This document shows positions 5,398-13,700 of a DNA stretch of 14,176 bases, in pieces. The position numbers and the translations under genes are program-made. This DNA comes from an uncultured Christensenella sp. (lineage in GTDB: Bacteria > Bacillota > Clostridia > Christensenellales > UBA3700). The DNA lies in assembly GCA_910578245.1 (NCBI GenBank), contig CAJTPC010000031.1, positions 1 to 14,176 of the forward strand. Direction: 5' to 3'. The notes beneath the pieces were generated by a model, which saw nothing but the letters and a program-made list of their open reading frames with translations, was not told the origin of the DNA and ran no database searches. Position 1 is the first letter of the stretch, and every line of letters starts with the position of its first letter.

Positions 5398-6542
5398 TAT
5401 TTACTGAAGAATCCGCCTTTTTTACACTTCTTGAGTTGAGGATATTGCGAATCCGACAGACTGTCTTCAAAAGTTTTAAGAAGTTTAAGCTGTTTAGAAC
5501 TCAAGTTCTTTGGAGTTTCGACCTTGACTACAACGTACAAATCTCCGTAGAGGTCTTTTTGCAAAACTTTCATTCCGTAGCCCTTTAGTCTTATCTTAGT
5601 ACCCGATTGAGTTGCTTCCGGAATCTTGCACTTTGCTTCGCCTTTCATGGTTTCGATAGCTATTTCGCAACCGTTGGCAACATCGTAAAAGCCAATCGGC
5701 AAATCCATATAGAGATCGTTGCCAACTCTCTTAAACTTATCGCTTGAAGCAACTCCCACGGCGATTACGAGATTACCTTTTGCTCCGCCGTTTATACCGT
5801 TGTTGCCCTCGCCTCTCAATGTCATTGATACGCCGTTGTCTACGCCTGCGGGAACGTTGACTTTGACGTTGGCTTCTTTGCGAACGTATCCGTTACCTCG
5901 ACAGGTTACGCACTTGTCGCTTATTATTTTACCCTTACCGCCACAGTTGGTACACATTGTCTGTACGACTTGTTGACCAAAAAGCGACTGTTGAGTCTTG
6001 CGAACCGTACCCGTACCCTTACAATACTGACAAACTCTTATTGACGAAGCGTCTTTCGCGCCCGTACCTTTGCAGGTGGAGCATTGCTCATCTCTATTAA
6101 GTCTGATAGTTTTGGTTACGCCGTTGTACGCTTCTTCAAAAGTCAAGTTGATTTTGACGTGTATGTCGTCGCCTTGCTTAGGCTCATTGGGGTTACGTCT
6201 TCCAAAACCGCCGTTTGCTCCGCCAAAGATAGAATTGAATATATCCTCAAAACCGCCGAAACCGGCGCCCTCGAAACCGCCTGCGCCGCCTGCAAAACCT
6301 GCGGAACCGTCCTCGGTGCCGTACTTGTCGTAGTTGGCTCTTTTCTCTTTATCTCCCAGCACTTCGTATGCTTTGTTGATTTCCTTGAACTTCTCTTCGG
6401 CTTGCTTCTTCTCAGGCTCTGAAGCATTGGTAAATCTGTCAGGGTGCAAAGTGATGGCAAGTTTGCGATACGCCTTTTTAATTTCTTCGTCACTTGCAGT
6501 CTTGGATACGCCCAATATTTCATATAAGTTTTTCTTTGCCAT
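5397..6542 (-). CDS. dnaJ: Chaperone DnaJ (Hsp40)
   Basis: DnaJ delivers unfolded clients to DnaK and stimulates its ATPase in the cytosol. The 381 residues match the type I layout. The J-domain (1-70) has the HPD motif in TLHPDRF. A Gly/Phe-rich stretch runs from about 80 to 115. Four zinc-binding repeats follow (CSTCKGTG, CQYCKGTG, CTNCGGKG, CVTCRGNG, about 150-220). Then come the client-binding beta domains and a Lys-rich end (CKKGGFFSK). The ATG at 6542 has AAGGAA 5 bases upstream. It is the last gene of hrcA-grpE-dnaK-dnaJ, 73 bases after dnaK with a strong hairpin between. Its TAG stop touches the palindromic element. No key residue is missing. Confidence 0.98.
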   Translation of the reverse strand: MAKKNLYEILGVSKTASDEEIKKAYRKLAITLHPDRFTNASEPEKKQAEEKFKEINKAYEVLGDKEKRANYDKYGTEDGSAGFAGGAGGFEGAGFGGFEDIFNSIFGGANGGFGRRNPNEPKQGDDIHVKINLTFEEAYNGVTKTIRLNRDEQCSTCKGTGAKDASSIRVCQYCKGTGTVRKTQQSLFGQQVVQTMCTNCGGKGKIISDKCVTCRGNGYVRKEANVKVNVPAGVDNGVSMTLRGEGNNGINGGAKGNLVIAVGVASSDKFKRVGNDLYMDLPIGFYDVANGCEIAIETMKGEAKCKIPEATQSGTKIRLKGYGMKVLQKDLYGDLYVVVKVETPKNLSSKQLKLLKTFEDSLSDSQYPQLKKCKKGGFFSK

Positions 6543-6561
6543 ATGTTCCTTTTCGCAACTA

Positions 6562-6590
6562 TGCCACTGACTTCGAAGAAGTCGGTGGCA
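6562..6590 (-). other. Strong hairpin in the dnaK-dnaJ gap
   Basis: TGCCACTGACTTC (6562-6574), loop GAA and GAAGTCGGTGGCA (6578-6590) form a 13-bp stem with one imperfect position, which is an A-C mismatch in the minus-strand transcript. No U-tract follows, so it is not a classical terminator. It lies 19 bases before the dnaJ start and leaves that ribosome binding site free. A role in processing, stabilising or partly attenuating the message is inference. Confidence 0.65.
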
Positions 6591-6615
6591 ATAGTATGAA
6601 TATTAGTTGTTGATA

Positions 6616-8439
6616 TTAGTTGTCGATAATAATATCGTCAGGGTCAATCGCGCCATCGCCGTTTTGACTGTCATCGCCCTTAGCCGCAGCTTCTTCTTGA
6701 GCCATTTGATAGAGTCTTGTAAAGATAGGAGCGTTGGTCTTTGTCATTTCATCGGTTATTGCTCTTACTGCGTCTGCGTCATTTGCGTCTGCAAGTTCTG
6801 CCTTTGCCTTTTCAATAGACGTCTTCAAAGTTTCTTTCTCTTCTTCGCTCAACTTGTCTGCGCTCTCTTCCAACGCCTTTTCAGTAGCGTATACCATTTG
6901 GTCGGCATCGTTCTTAGCGTCAACAAGATCTTTACGCTTCTTGTCCTCTTCAGCGTATTTCTCGGCTTCTTTTACAGCTTGATCGATTTGATCTTCGGAA
7001 AGGTTGGTGGACGAAGTAATAGTAACTGATTGTTTCTTGCCCGTACCCTTATCTACTGCGGTTACGTTTACGATACCGTTTGCGTCTATATCGAATTTAA
7101 CTTCGATTTGAGGAATGCCTCTAGGAGCAGGCGGAATACCGTCGAGCTGGAATCTACCGAGTTCTTTATTGTCGTTGGCCATAGATCTCTCGCCTTGGAG
7201 TACTCTGATATCAACTGCCGTCTGATTGTTGGCTGCAGTCGAGAATACTTGCGACTTGGAAGTAGGTATCGTAGTGTTACGATCTATAAGTTTGGTAAAT
7301 ACTCCGCCCATTGTTTCGATACCGAGTGAAAGCGGGGTTACGTCCAAAAGAACTACGTCCTTTACGTCGCCTGCAAGTACACCGCCCTGTATAGCCGCGC
7401 CAAGCGCAACGCACTCGTCAGGATTGATGCCCTTGAACGGCTCTTTGCCGGTCACTTTACGAACTGCGTCTACTACGGCAGGGATTCTTGTAGAACCGCC
7501 TACGAGAATAATCTTTGCAAGGTCCTTAGAGGTCAAACCTGCGTCGGAAAGCGCTTTCTTAAGCGGAATGAGAGTCCTCTCTACAAGGTCGCTCGTCAAA
7601 GAATCGAACTTAGCCTTGGTGAGTTCCATATCCACGTGCTTAGGAACGCCGTCAACCATAGTAATATAAGGTATATTGATTGTGACCTTGGTCATACCCG
7701 AAAGCTCAATCTTAGCTTTTTCAGCCGCTTCTTTGATTCTGTGCATCGTAGCGGCGTCTTTAGTGAGGTCGATACCCTCTTTTGACTTAAAGTCGCTTAC
7801 TATATAATCCATTATCTTCTTGTCGAAGTCGTCACCGCCGAGCATATTGTCACCGCTCGTCGCGAGAACTTCAAATACACCGCTCTCAATCTCAAGTATA
7901 GATACGTCGAACGTACCGCCGCCGAGGTCGTAAATCAAAACTTTTTGTCCATTGCTGTCGCCCTTGTCAAGACCGTAAGCAAGAGCTGCCGCCGTAGGCT
8001 CGTTGATAATTCTCAAGACTTCGAGTCCTGCAATCTTACCTGCGTCCTTGGTAGCCTGTCTTTGAGAATCGGTAAAGTATGCCGGTACAGTGATTACCGC
8101 TTGAGTTACCTTCTCTCCGATATATGCTTCGGCGTCTTGCTTTAGCTTGGTCAAAACCATTGCGCTTATTTCTTGCGGGCTGTATGACTTGTCGTCAATT
8201 TTTACTCTATAGTCGGTGCCCATGTGTCTTTTAATTGAAGCAACAGTTCTGTTTGCATTAGCAACAGCCTGTCTTTTTGCCGTTTGTCCTACAAGACGCT
8301 CTCCGTCTTTCGTAAAACCAACAACTGACGGCGTAGTTCTTGCGCCTTCCGGATTTGGAATAACGACTGCCTCGCCACCTTCCATGATAGCTACGCACGA
8401 ATTGGTAGTACCGAGGTCAATACCGATAATTTTACTCAT
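6616..8439 (-). CDS. dnaK: Chaperone DnaK (Hsp70)
   Basis: This is the ATP-driven Hsp70 that binds exposed hydrophobic peptides and works with DnaJ and GrpE. The 607 residues include the phosphate-1 motif IGIDLGTTNSCVA at the N-terminus, the phosphate-2 motif YDLGGGTFDVS, the adenosine motif ILVGGSTRIPAV, the linker DVVLLDVTPLSLGIE, the substrate-binding domain, and a helical lid from about residue 500. The length is typical of Gram-positive DnaK, which lacks a short ATPase-domain insertion found in proteobacteria. The tail ends DPDDIIIDN and does not have an EEVD-like motif. The ATG at 8439 has AAGGAG 9 bases upstream. It is 77 bases after grpE in the CIRCE-controlled operon. Confidence 0.99.
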   Translation of the reverse strand: MSKIIGIDLGTTNSCVAIMEGGEAVVIPNPEGARTTPSVVGFTKDGERLVGQTAKRQAVANANRTVASIKRHMGTDYRVKIDDKSYSPQEISAMVLTKLKQDAEAYIGEKVTQAVITVPAYFTDSQRQATKDAGKIAGLEVLRIINEPTAAALAYGLDKGDSNGQKVLIYDLGGGTFDVSILEIESGVFEVLATSGDNMLGGDDFDKKIMDYIVSDFKSKEGIDLTKDAATMHRIKEAAEKAKIELSGMTKVTINIPYITMVDGVPKHVDMELTKAKFDSLTSDLVERTLIPLKKALSDAGLTSKDLAKIILVGGSTRIPAVVDAVRKVTGKEPFKGINPDECVALGAAIQGGVLAGDVKDVVLLDVTPLSLGIETMGGVFTKLIDRNTTIPTSKSQVFSTAANNQTAVDIRVLQGERSMANDNKELGRFQLDGIPPAPRGIPQIEVKFDIDANGIVNVTAVDKGTGKKQSVTITSSTNLSEDQIDQAVKEAEKYAEEDKKRKDLVDAKNDADQMVYATEKALEESADKLSEEEKETLKTSIEKAKAELADANDADAVRAITDEMTKTNAPIFTRLYQMAQEEAAAKGDDSQNGDGAIDPDDIIIDN

Positions 8440-8516
8440 AAAATTTATCTCCTTCTAAAATGTTTTCTTTTTTAATATTTCTTTTTATCAAAACTTGCCG
8501 CTTGAGTTTCGCTGTC

Positions 8517-9029
8517 TTATTGAGCAACGACTACCTTTGCATGTCTTAATATTTTTTCTTCTTTTGCATAGCCTTTTTTGACTATGTCAACGACCTTGCC
8601 TGCATCGGCAGGATTTTGAGCAGGAACAGTCAATACGGCTTCATGTACGTTGGGATCAAACTCTTCGCCGACTGCGCCCATTTCCGTAACTCCTCTCTTT
8701 TTTATTACGTCCATGAATGCATTCTTAACAAGTTCGATACCCTTGCGCTGTTCGTCGTCCTTTTGAGCTTCGATTGCCATATCAAGATAATCCAGTACGG
8801 GCAAAATCTCAACCAGAATATCGTTGATACCGCTAGCATACATTACGCTTGCAGTTGAGGAGTTGCGTTTTCTAAAATTGTCAAAGTCGGCTTGCAATCT
8901 GATATATTGCGCTAACAACTCGTCATATTTTGCATCTCCGCTACTTTGCCCCTCAGGTAGCACATTGGGATTGAATTCATACAATTCTTCTCCTTTTATT
9001 GCCTCGTCTTGACCCTTTTTATTCTTCAA
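8517..9029 (-). CDS. grpE: Nucleotide exchange factor GrpE, TTG start
   Basis: GrpE releases ADP from DnaK and acts as a thermosensor of the chaperone cycle. The 170 residues show a charged N-terminus, a long coiled-coil helix (YIRLQADFDNFRKRN) and the beta domain (EEFDPNVHEAVLTVPA), which is the GrpE signature. The start codon is TTG at 9029-9027, set by a perfect AGGAGG at 9043-9038 eight bases upstream. An ATG at 9036 lies only one base after that site and is out of frame, opening a five-codon frame that ends at TAA. No in-frame ATG exists upstream, because the frame follows 15 bases after the hrcA stop. It is in the hrcA-grpE-dnaK-dnaJ operon. Confidence 0.97.
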   Translation of the reverse strand: MKNKKGQDEAIKGEELYEFNPNVLPEGQSSGDAKYDELLAQYIRLQADFDNFRKRNSSTASVMYASGINDILVEILPVLDYLDMAIEAQKDDEQRKGIELVKNAFMDVIKKRGVTEMGAVGEEFDPNVHEAVLTVPAQNPADAGKVVDIVKKGYAKEEKILRHAKVVVAQ

Positions 9030-9044
9030 TTGTCATTCCTCCTC

Positions 9045-10049
9045 TTAATCTTCTAATTTATCTATAAGTTTGCTAAGATGTTTCAACACCGTAAGCACTC
9101 TTTTATAGTCCATTCTTTCCGGACCTATCACGCCAAGCTGTCCGACTTCTTTGCCTTTGATGTGATACTTCGCGCTGACAAGAGCCATATTATCCAATCC
9201 ATCGCCGTCTTCTGCTCCAATCTTGATGGAAAATTCTATGTTGCCATCGTCGGTCATAAGCTCTTTGAGTTTATCCTTTTTGCCAACTATCGTCATAAAA
9301 TTCTTGACGTTGTCATAATTCTTTGACTCGGGATAATCAAATATTTTATCTGCGCCCTCGACAAAAAGCTGTCCCTCTCTGCTCTTTTTGTACTCGCTAA
9401 GCAAGTCGAATACATTCTCAAATATCTGCTTGAACGCTTTAAGCTCGCTGTCCATATCCACTTGAGTGGAAAGTATCTGCGATAGCGTCTTGCCCGCAAA
9501 GCACTTGCCTAGCATAGTATTGGCAGATTCTACGTAGCTGCCTTCCTTGTTGGGAAGCTGTATTTCTTTGTCCTTTATTACTCCGCTGTCGGTGATGATA
9601 AGCACAAGCGCAGTACCGTCATACATATCGACAAGTTTTACGTCCTTTATCGTCAGCGTATCGCTGCTGGAAATCATAAGCAAGGACGTGTAATTGGTAG
9701 CGTCGCTTACAATCTTTGCTCCATTCTTGACTATCTCGGCAACGGTGTCGTATTTGTGCGCCAAATAGTTTTTCATTGCGTCTAAGTCTATGTCTTCGTC
9801 AAATATAAAGTTGTCAACGTAATATCTGTACGCCTTTGAAGACGGAACTCTTCCTGCGCTGACGTGCGGTTGTATAAGATACCCCATTTCTTCAAGGTGC
9901 GATAACTCGCTTCTTATAGTCGCCGTAGAAACTTCGGGTAAATATTTCTTTTGTATATCCGAAGACGAAATCGGCTCTACAGAATTGATATAACTATCCA
10001 CCAACGCTTGCAAAACTTTTTTCTTTCTCTCGGTCAGTTTATCGTCCAT
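9045..10049 (-). CDS. hrcA: Heat-inducible transcription repressor HrcA
   Basis: HrcA binds the CIRCE operator as a dimer and represses this operon and usually groESL. In related bacteria its folding depends on GroEL, which couples repression to chaperone supply. The 334 residues begin with a winged-helix domain (KKVLQALVDSYINSVEPISS, then VSTATIRSELSHLEEMGYLIQPH), followed by the signature SAGRVPSSKAYRYYVD, a GAF-like domain, and the C-terminal end GQLGVIGPERMDYKRVLTVL. The ATG at 10049 has GGGTGG 4 bases upstream, a moderate ribosome binding site. It is first in the operon, with CIRCE and a sigma-A promoter directly upstream. The repressor gene is complete. Confidence 0.98.
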   Translation of the reverse strand: MDDKLTERKKKVLQALVDSYINSVEPISSSDIQKKYLPEVSTATIRSELSHLEEMGYLIQPHVSAGRVPSSKAYRYYVDNFIFDEDIDLDAMKNYLAHKYDTVAEIVKNGAKIVSDATNYTSLLMISSSDTLTIKDVKLVDMYDGTALVLIITDSGVIKDKEIQLPNKEGSYVESANTMLGKCFAGKTLSQILSTQVDMDSELKAFKQIFENVFDLLSEYKKSREGQLFVEGADKIFDYPESKNYDNVKNFMTIVGKKDKLKELMTDDGNIEFSIKIGAEDGDGLDNMALVSAKYHIKGKEVGQLGVIGPERMDYKRVLTVLKHLSKLIDKLED

Positions 10050-10060
10050 TTTCCACCCGC

Positions 10061-10110
10061 TTGGCAGTCAAAAGAAAAGTTTGTTAGCACTCTCGCCCTT
10101 TGACTGCTAA
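10061..10110 (-). promoter_or_regulatory. Second long hairpin in the hrcA leader, overlapping CIRCE
   Basis: In the minus-strand transcript TTAGCAGTCAAA (10110-10099) can pair with TTTGACTGCCAA (10072-10061) at 11 of 12 positions, with a 26-base loop. This uses the upstream CIRCE half-site and so competes with the CIRCE hairpin. The downstream arm ends just before the GGGTGG ribosome binding site of hrcA. Its function is inferred and could be RNA-level control of hrcA translation or leader stability. Confidence 0.5.
10084..10110. promoter_or_regulatory. CIRCE operator (HrcA binding site)
   Basis: TTAGCACTC (10084-10092), nine bases, then GACTGCTAA (10102-10110). The CIRCE consensus is TTAGCACTC-N9-GAGTGCTAA, so 17 of 18 arm positions match; the single departure is C at 10104. 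It overlaps the predicted transcription start near 10108, the usual position for HrcA repression. Confidence 0.95.
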
Positions 10111-10114
10111 TTTA

Positions 10115-10142
10115 ATTATACTACTATTATTTGTAATGTCAA
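10115..10142 (-). promoter_or_regulatory. Sigma-A promoter of hrcA-grpE-dnaK-dnaJ
   Basis: On the minus strand TTGACA (10142-10137), 16 bases, then TATAAT (10120-10115); both boxes match the consensus perfectly. The start of transcription would be near 10108, inside CIRCE, giving a leader of about 59 bases. A strong promoter held by a repressor is the usual class I heat-shock design. Confidence 0.92.
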
Positions 10143-10307
10143 TACTTTTTAGACATTTTTTTCCAAGTAAATTATTTTTTTGGAGCTTCAATAAGATATT
10201 ATATCATTTATAATTAACGGTATTTAACCGTATATCTCTCTTCAATAGCGTCAAAACACGAAAATAGCACCAATAAATTTTCTAAACGACGGTATGAAAA
10301 TTTTTAT

Positions 10308-10324
10308 ACGCCCAATAGGCGTGA
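10308..10324. repeat. Left copy of 17-bp flanking inverted repeat, itself a hairpin
   Basis: ACGCCCAATAGGCGTGA folds as ACGCC-CAATA-GGCGT. Its inverted copy lies at 10661-10677 with one difference, so the pair brackets the 84-residue gene. The remaining gap 10143-10402 is AT-rich, with TATAAT-like strings near 10341 and 10359 but no convincing -35, and an ACGGT/ACCGT mini-stem near 10217. Confidence 0.6.
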
Positions 10325-10402
10325 TTAAACACAACATCTATAATATACTATATACTTATAATATCAATATAAAATAATTAAATATTTTTTTAGGAGAATG
10401 AA

Positions 10403-10657
10403 ATGAAAACAAATCATGTTAAGATTAAAAAAATGAAGCAAGACGTTGTGTGGAGTCACGTATTCTATACTTTAGACGACCTATACAATGGCTTTATTTA
10501 TGACGATAAACAATTCAATAAAATGCTCTTTGATTTATTAGGATACGTAGAAAAAAAGATTTCCCCGCCGGACGATGCAGGCGACATAGTAGACAAATAT
10601 TTAATCGTAGAATATGAAGAATTTCCCTCTTCTCACAACGATCTTAAGAATAATTAA
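10403..10657 (+). CDS. Hypothetical protein, 84 aa
   Basis: The start ATG 10403 has AGGAGA 6-7 bases upstream, and the stop is TAA at 10655. The product begins MKTNHVKIKKMKQDVVWSHV and ends SSHNDLKNN. A basic N-terminus of about 13 residues is followed by an acidic, aromatic body (VFYTLDDLYNGFIYDDKQFNKMLFDLLGYVEKK). There is no signal peptide, Cys or membrane segment, so it is probably cytosolic. I do not recognise a family. It is alone on its strand, divergent from hrcA and convergent with the lipoprotein gene, and bracketed by inverted copies of a hairpin. The clear ribosome binding site and regular codon use make it a likely real gene. Confidence 0.65.
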   Translation: MKTNHVKIKKMKQDVVWSHVFYTLDDLYNGFIYDDKQFNKMLFDLLGYVEKKISPPDDAGDIVDKYLIVEYEEFPSSHNDLKNN

Positions 10658-10682
10658 ACCTCACGTCTATTGGGCGTGAGGT
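10658..10682. terminator. Hairpin between convergent genes, weak bidirectional terminator
   Basis: ACCTCACG (10658-10665) pairs with CGTGAGGT (10675-10682), and a T-G and a C-G pair extend the stem to 10 bp with loop TATTG. It starts directly after the stop of the 84-residue gene. No U-tract follows on the plus strand. On the minus strand TTTAATTATT follows, so it may also stop readthrough from the lipoprotein gene. The right copy of the 17-bp inverted repeat (10661-10677) is embedded in it. Confidence 0.45.
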
Positions 10683-10774
10683 CAATATAAGTACGTCAAT
10701 ATTAAATAGAAGTATGCCAAAATTTTATAGACATATGCCAATAATAATTTGCTAATACTTGAGTTGGGAAAACG

Positions 10775-13700
10775 CTATTTGCTTAATTTCTTAGAATTGC
10801 GTTTTTTCTTTTCCCTATAGTCTGCAATTCCTGCGCCTACAAGAGCAATTATTAATACTGCGGGAAGAATAATAATTCCGTATATAAATCCCGAATACTG
10901 TCTAATCTCTTCCTTTTCTACTGCAAGATAGGATATATAATCTATATTTATTATATCATTATCGCTTGCCGGCATAACCTTGACGGTATGCTCTGCCCAA
11001 AGGTCGAAGTCTATTGCGTAGAGCAACTGGTCCGTCATAGTTGTTTCGCTGTAAAGATCGACGGTCGCAACTTTTGAACCGTCTACGTACACTTCCATTT
11101 TGCCGTATGAACTATCCTTTACTCCGTAGATACATATCTGTCTAGCAAGCGCAGTGAAAGACATTACGGAATTTTGGTTGACGCTTTGGCTGACGGAGCC
11201 GTTGATGCAGACGTACTCGCCTATATCAGACCAACCGCCCATGTACGCTATGCTGGACGAAGTATTGGGCACGATTTGACTTGAATCAAAGCGCTGACCT
11301 ACTTTTAGATCGGTGAAAGAACACTCAAAAGGCTCGTCCGCATAAAAAGTAATCTTGAGATACTTATACTTATTGGCGTTGAACAAAAACGTATTAAGTC
11401 CCTCTCTGATTTTATTGTCAACGTTGACGTCCTCTTTGCTTTCGTCTTCCGTCAATTCTTTCAATTTTATTTCCTTAAATTCAGAAAAATTCGGGTTGTT
11501 GGACATAGTAAGTTTTACATTGGCGCCTATCATTGCAGAGATGCTGTTGACGTAGAATTGAACGTACTCCATTCTCTTTTCACCCTTCATTTTGAGTACT
11601 ATGTCAAACTCCGTCAATCTTTCCATAGCCGTATAATAAGACGTAGATAACTCGTCAAAAGCAAATTCGATTTCTCTTGACGCGCTAAACGCCTCCGGAT
11701 ATGATTCAACGTTGTCTACCGTCAATTCGTACGGCTGATAAAACGCCTCCTTGAAGCCGTAACCCGTAGGATAAATCACAGGCGGTTCAAACTTGACGAT
11801 ATTATCATCAGACAAACCGTTGTATATCAAATAATTTGAATCAATAACCGCTGCGTCTATAGCCAAGTCTTGACTTATGTCTAAATTCTCGCCTTCGATG
11901 TATCTTATGCCTAGAGCGGCATCGCAACTGCCCTTGGTAGATAACAAATACAAATTGAAATAATAATTGGTACCAGCTTTCAAATCTATATCGTATGAGT
12001 GTCCTCTCGTAAACTCGGTAAACGGTATGGATATATCAAACATTGTAAACATATACTTGGGTACGCCGAACTCTACTCTGCAACGTCCGTTGTTGCGCAA
12101 ATATATACGGTACTTTCCGCTCTGAGGCACTCTAAGACAACCATTGGTAACCGTCAAAACGTAGACGCCGTCGTCCTTTTCGTCCAGTGGGGTTACTCCC
12201 GCAAAATCTATACTTTCTACGTAATCGGGCGATCTCTTGTCGTAAGCCTCGATTGCTTCCGCAAGCGCAGTAGATGGATTAGTGAATGTCCAATTCATAT
12301 ATTTCTTGGAAGTAGCTACCGTGACAACAACGTTGATTCTGCCGTAAAGCGTAACGGTATGATCCCCATTGGTGAGCGTAACGTCAAATTCGTCTATAAG
12401 ATGATCTTGGCTTGGAGTATAGTAATAGGTATCGGAATTTTCTTTATCTTTGCTCCAAAGTTTGGAATGCTTGCCCACTACTTTCTCTACTCTCCAACCG
12501 TCTACAAGCGATACTATGTTACCGCCAAAATCAAAGACTGCCTTCTCGCCCATAGCTACCGTGTATCCGAGATAGAATGTATTGTCTGCGCTACCAAGCG
12601 TAAACTTCGTCTGTACAGGCACGTATAATTGATTGCCCGACATCTTATTTTTGGTTTCTTCAGAAATTTGCATTATAGGGAACATATTGAAATACATACT
12701 CATATCCGATCTAAGAACCGAACTAATCAAAAGCGCAAATTCATCAACTTCAAGAGGTTGCGTTTCGTTGCGATACTCGGATATTATCTCTATCGTCTTG
12801 TCCAAACCAAAAGCGTGCAAGATATTGATAAAGAAGGCATTCCACATTACGTTGTAATAATCTTGATACAATTCATCGGTAGGATGCTTAAGAAGCTCAA
12901 AGGTTCCGTTTAGACACATATATGAATCATGCAACCAATTTATCTCGTTTCCGGCAATGTCAGCGTCCTCGCTTGGATTGGTCATGACTACGTGGTCGAT
13001 TGCGCTCAATATGTTTACCCAAGAATCTTGAGGAATAAATCCCGCTAGATTAGCGCCCGCAACTTTAGTCTTATAATCGCATATATTGTAGAGCAAATCC
13101 CACGCTTCACCGTCAAGTAAATTGCTGTAAAAAAGCGTCTTTTCAAAATAAGAACTCGGCGCGTAAGTAATGCAAACGTTTTGATTGAGATCATAATAAA
13201 TGTTTTGGTAATCTCCAAAGACTACGCTAGACGTATAATATCTGGAACTGCTTGCAATGCCCAAGGTTTCGTTGATAAACGATACCGCGGACTGCCACCA
13301 AAGAAGTACATTGTAAATATCGTCGATTTTGCAAGTATTATTTTCGCTGTATAGCGTCGAAGTAGGCACGTAAAATCTTGCATTAACGCAATCAAGTACG
13401 GCAAAAGTTCCGTTGCCTTGCTGTATTTGGTTCAATGAATCTCTGCCCAATCTGTAATACGGCATAACTATTCCGCCCTCAATCTCCATATTAAAGGAAG
13501 AATTAGTGACGGAACTCGTCGTTTCGTCTGCCTGTACGTATATCTCCACTACTCCGCCAATACCCGGCTCCCAAGTAGTAACGCCCGATATCGACTTGGA
13601 TAATCTCGTACCGCTCAAATAATCATTGATATATACGGTATAGCGATTGGATATAATATTACTGGGAACGGTGATTGTCAAAGGCTCGCCGACAGGCAAA

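Noticed and set aside
9027..9036. ATG at 9036 as the grpE start
   Set aside because: It is out of frame with GrpE, reaches a stop after five codons, and is too close to AGGAGG.
10335..10380. Promoter for the 84-residue gene at TATAAT strings
   Set aside because: Several -10-like strings occur in very AT-rich sequence, but none has a credible -35 box, so I did not choose one.
11999..12628. 209-residue ORF on the plus strand
   Set aside because: It is antisense to the intact lipoprotein gene, with no ribosome binding site and no recognisable domain.
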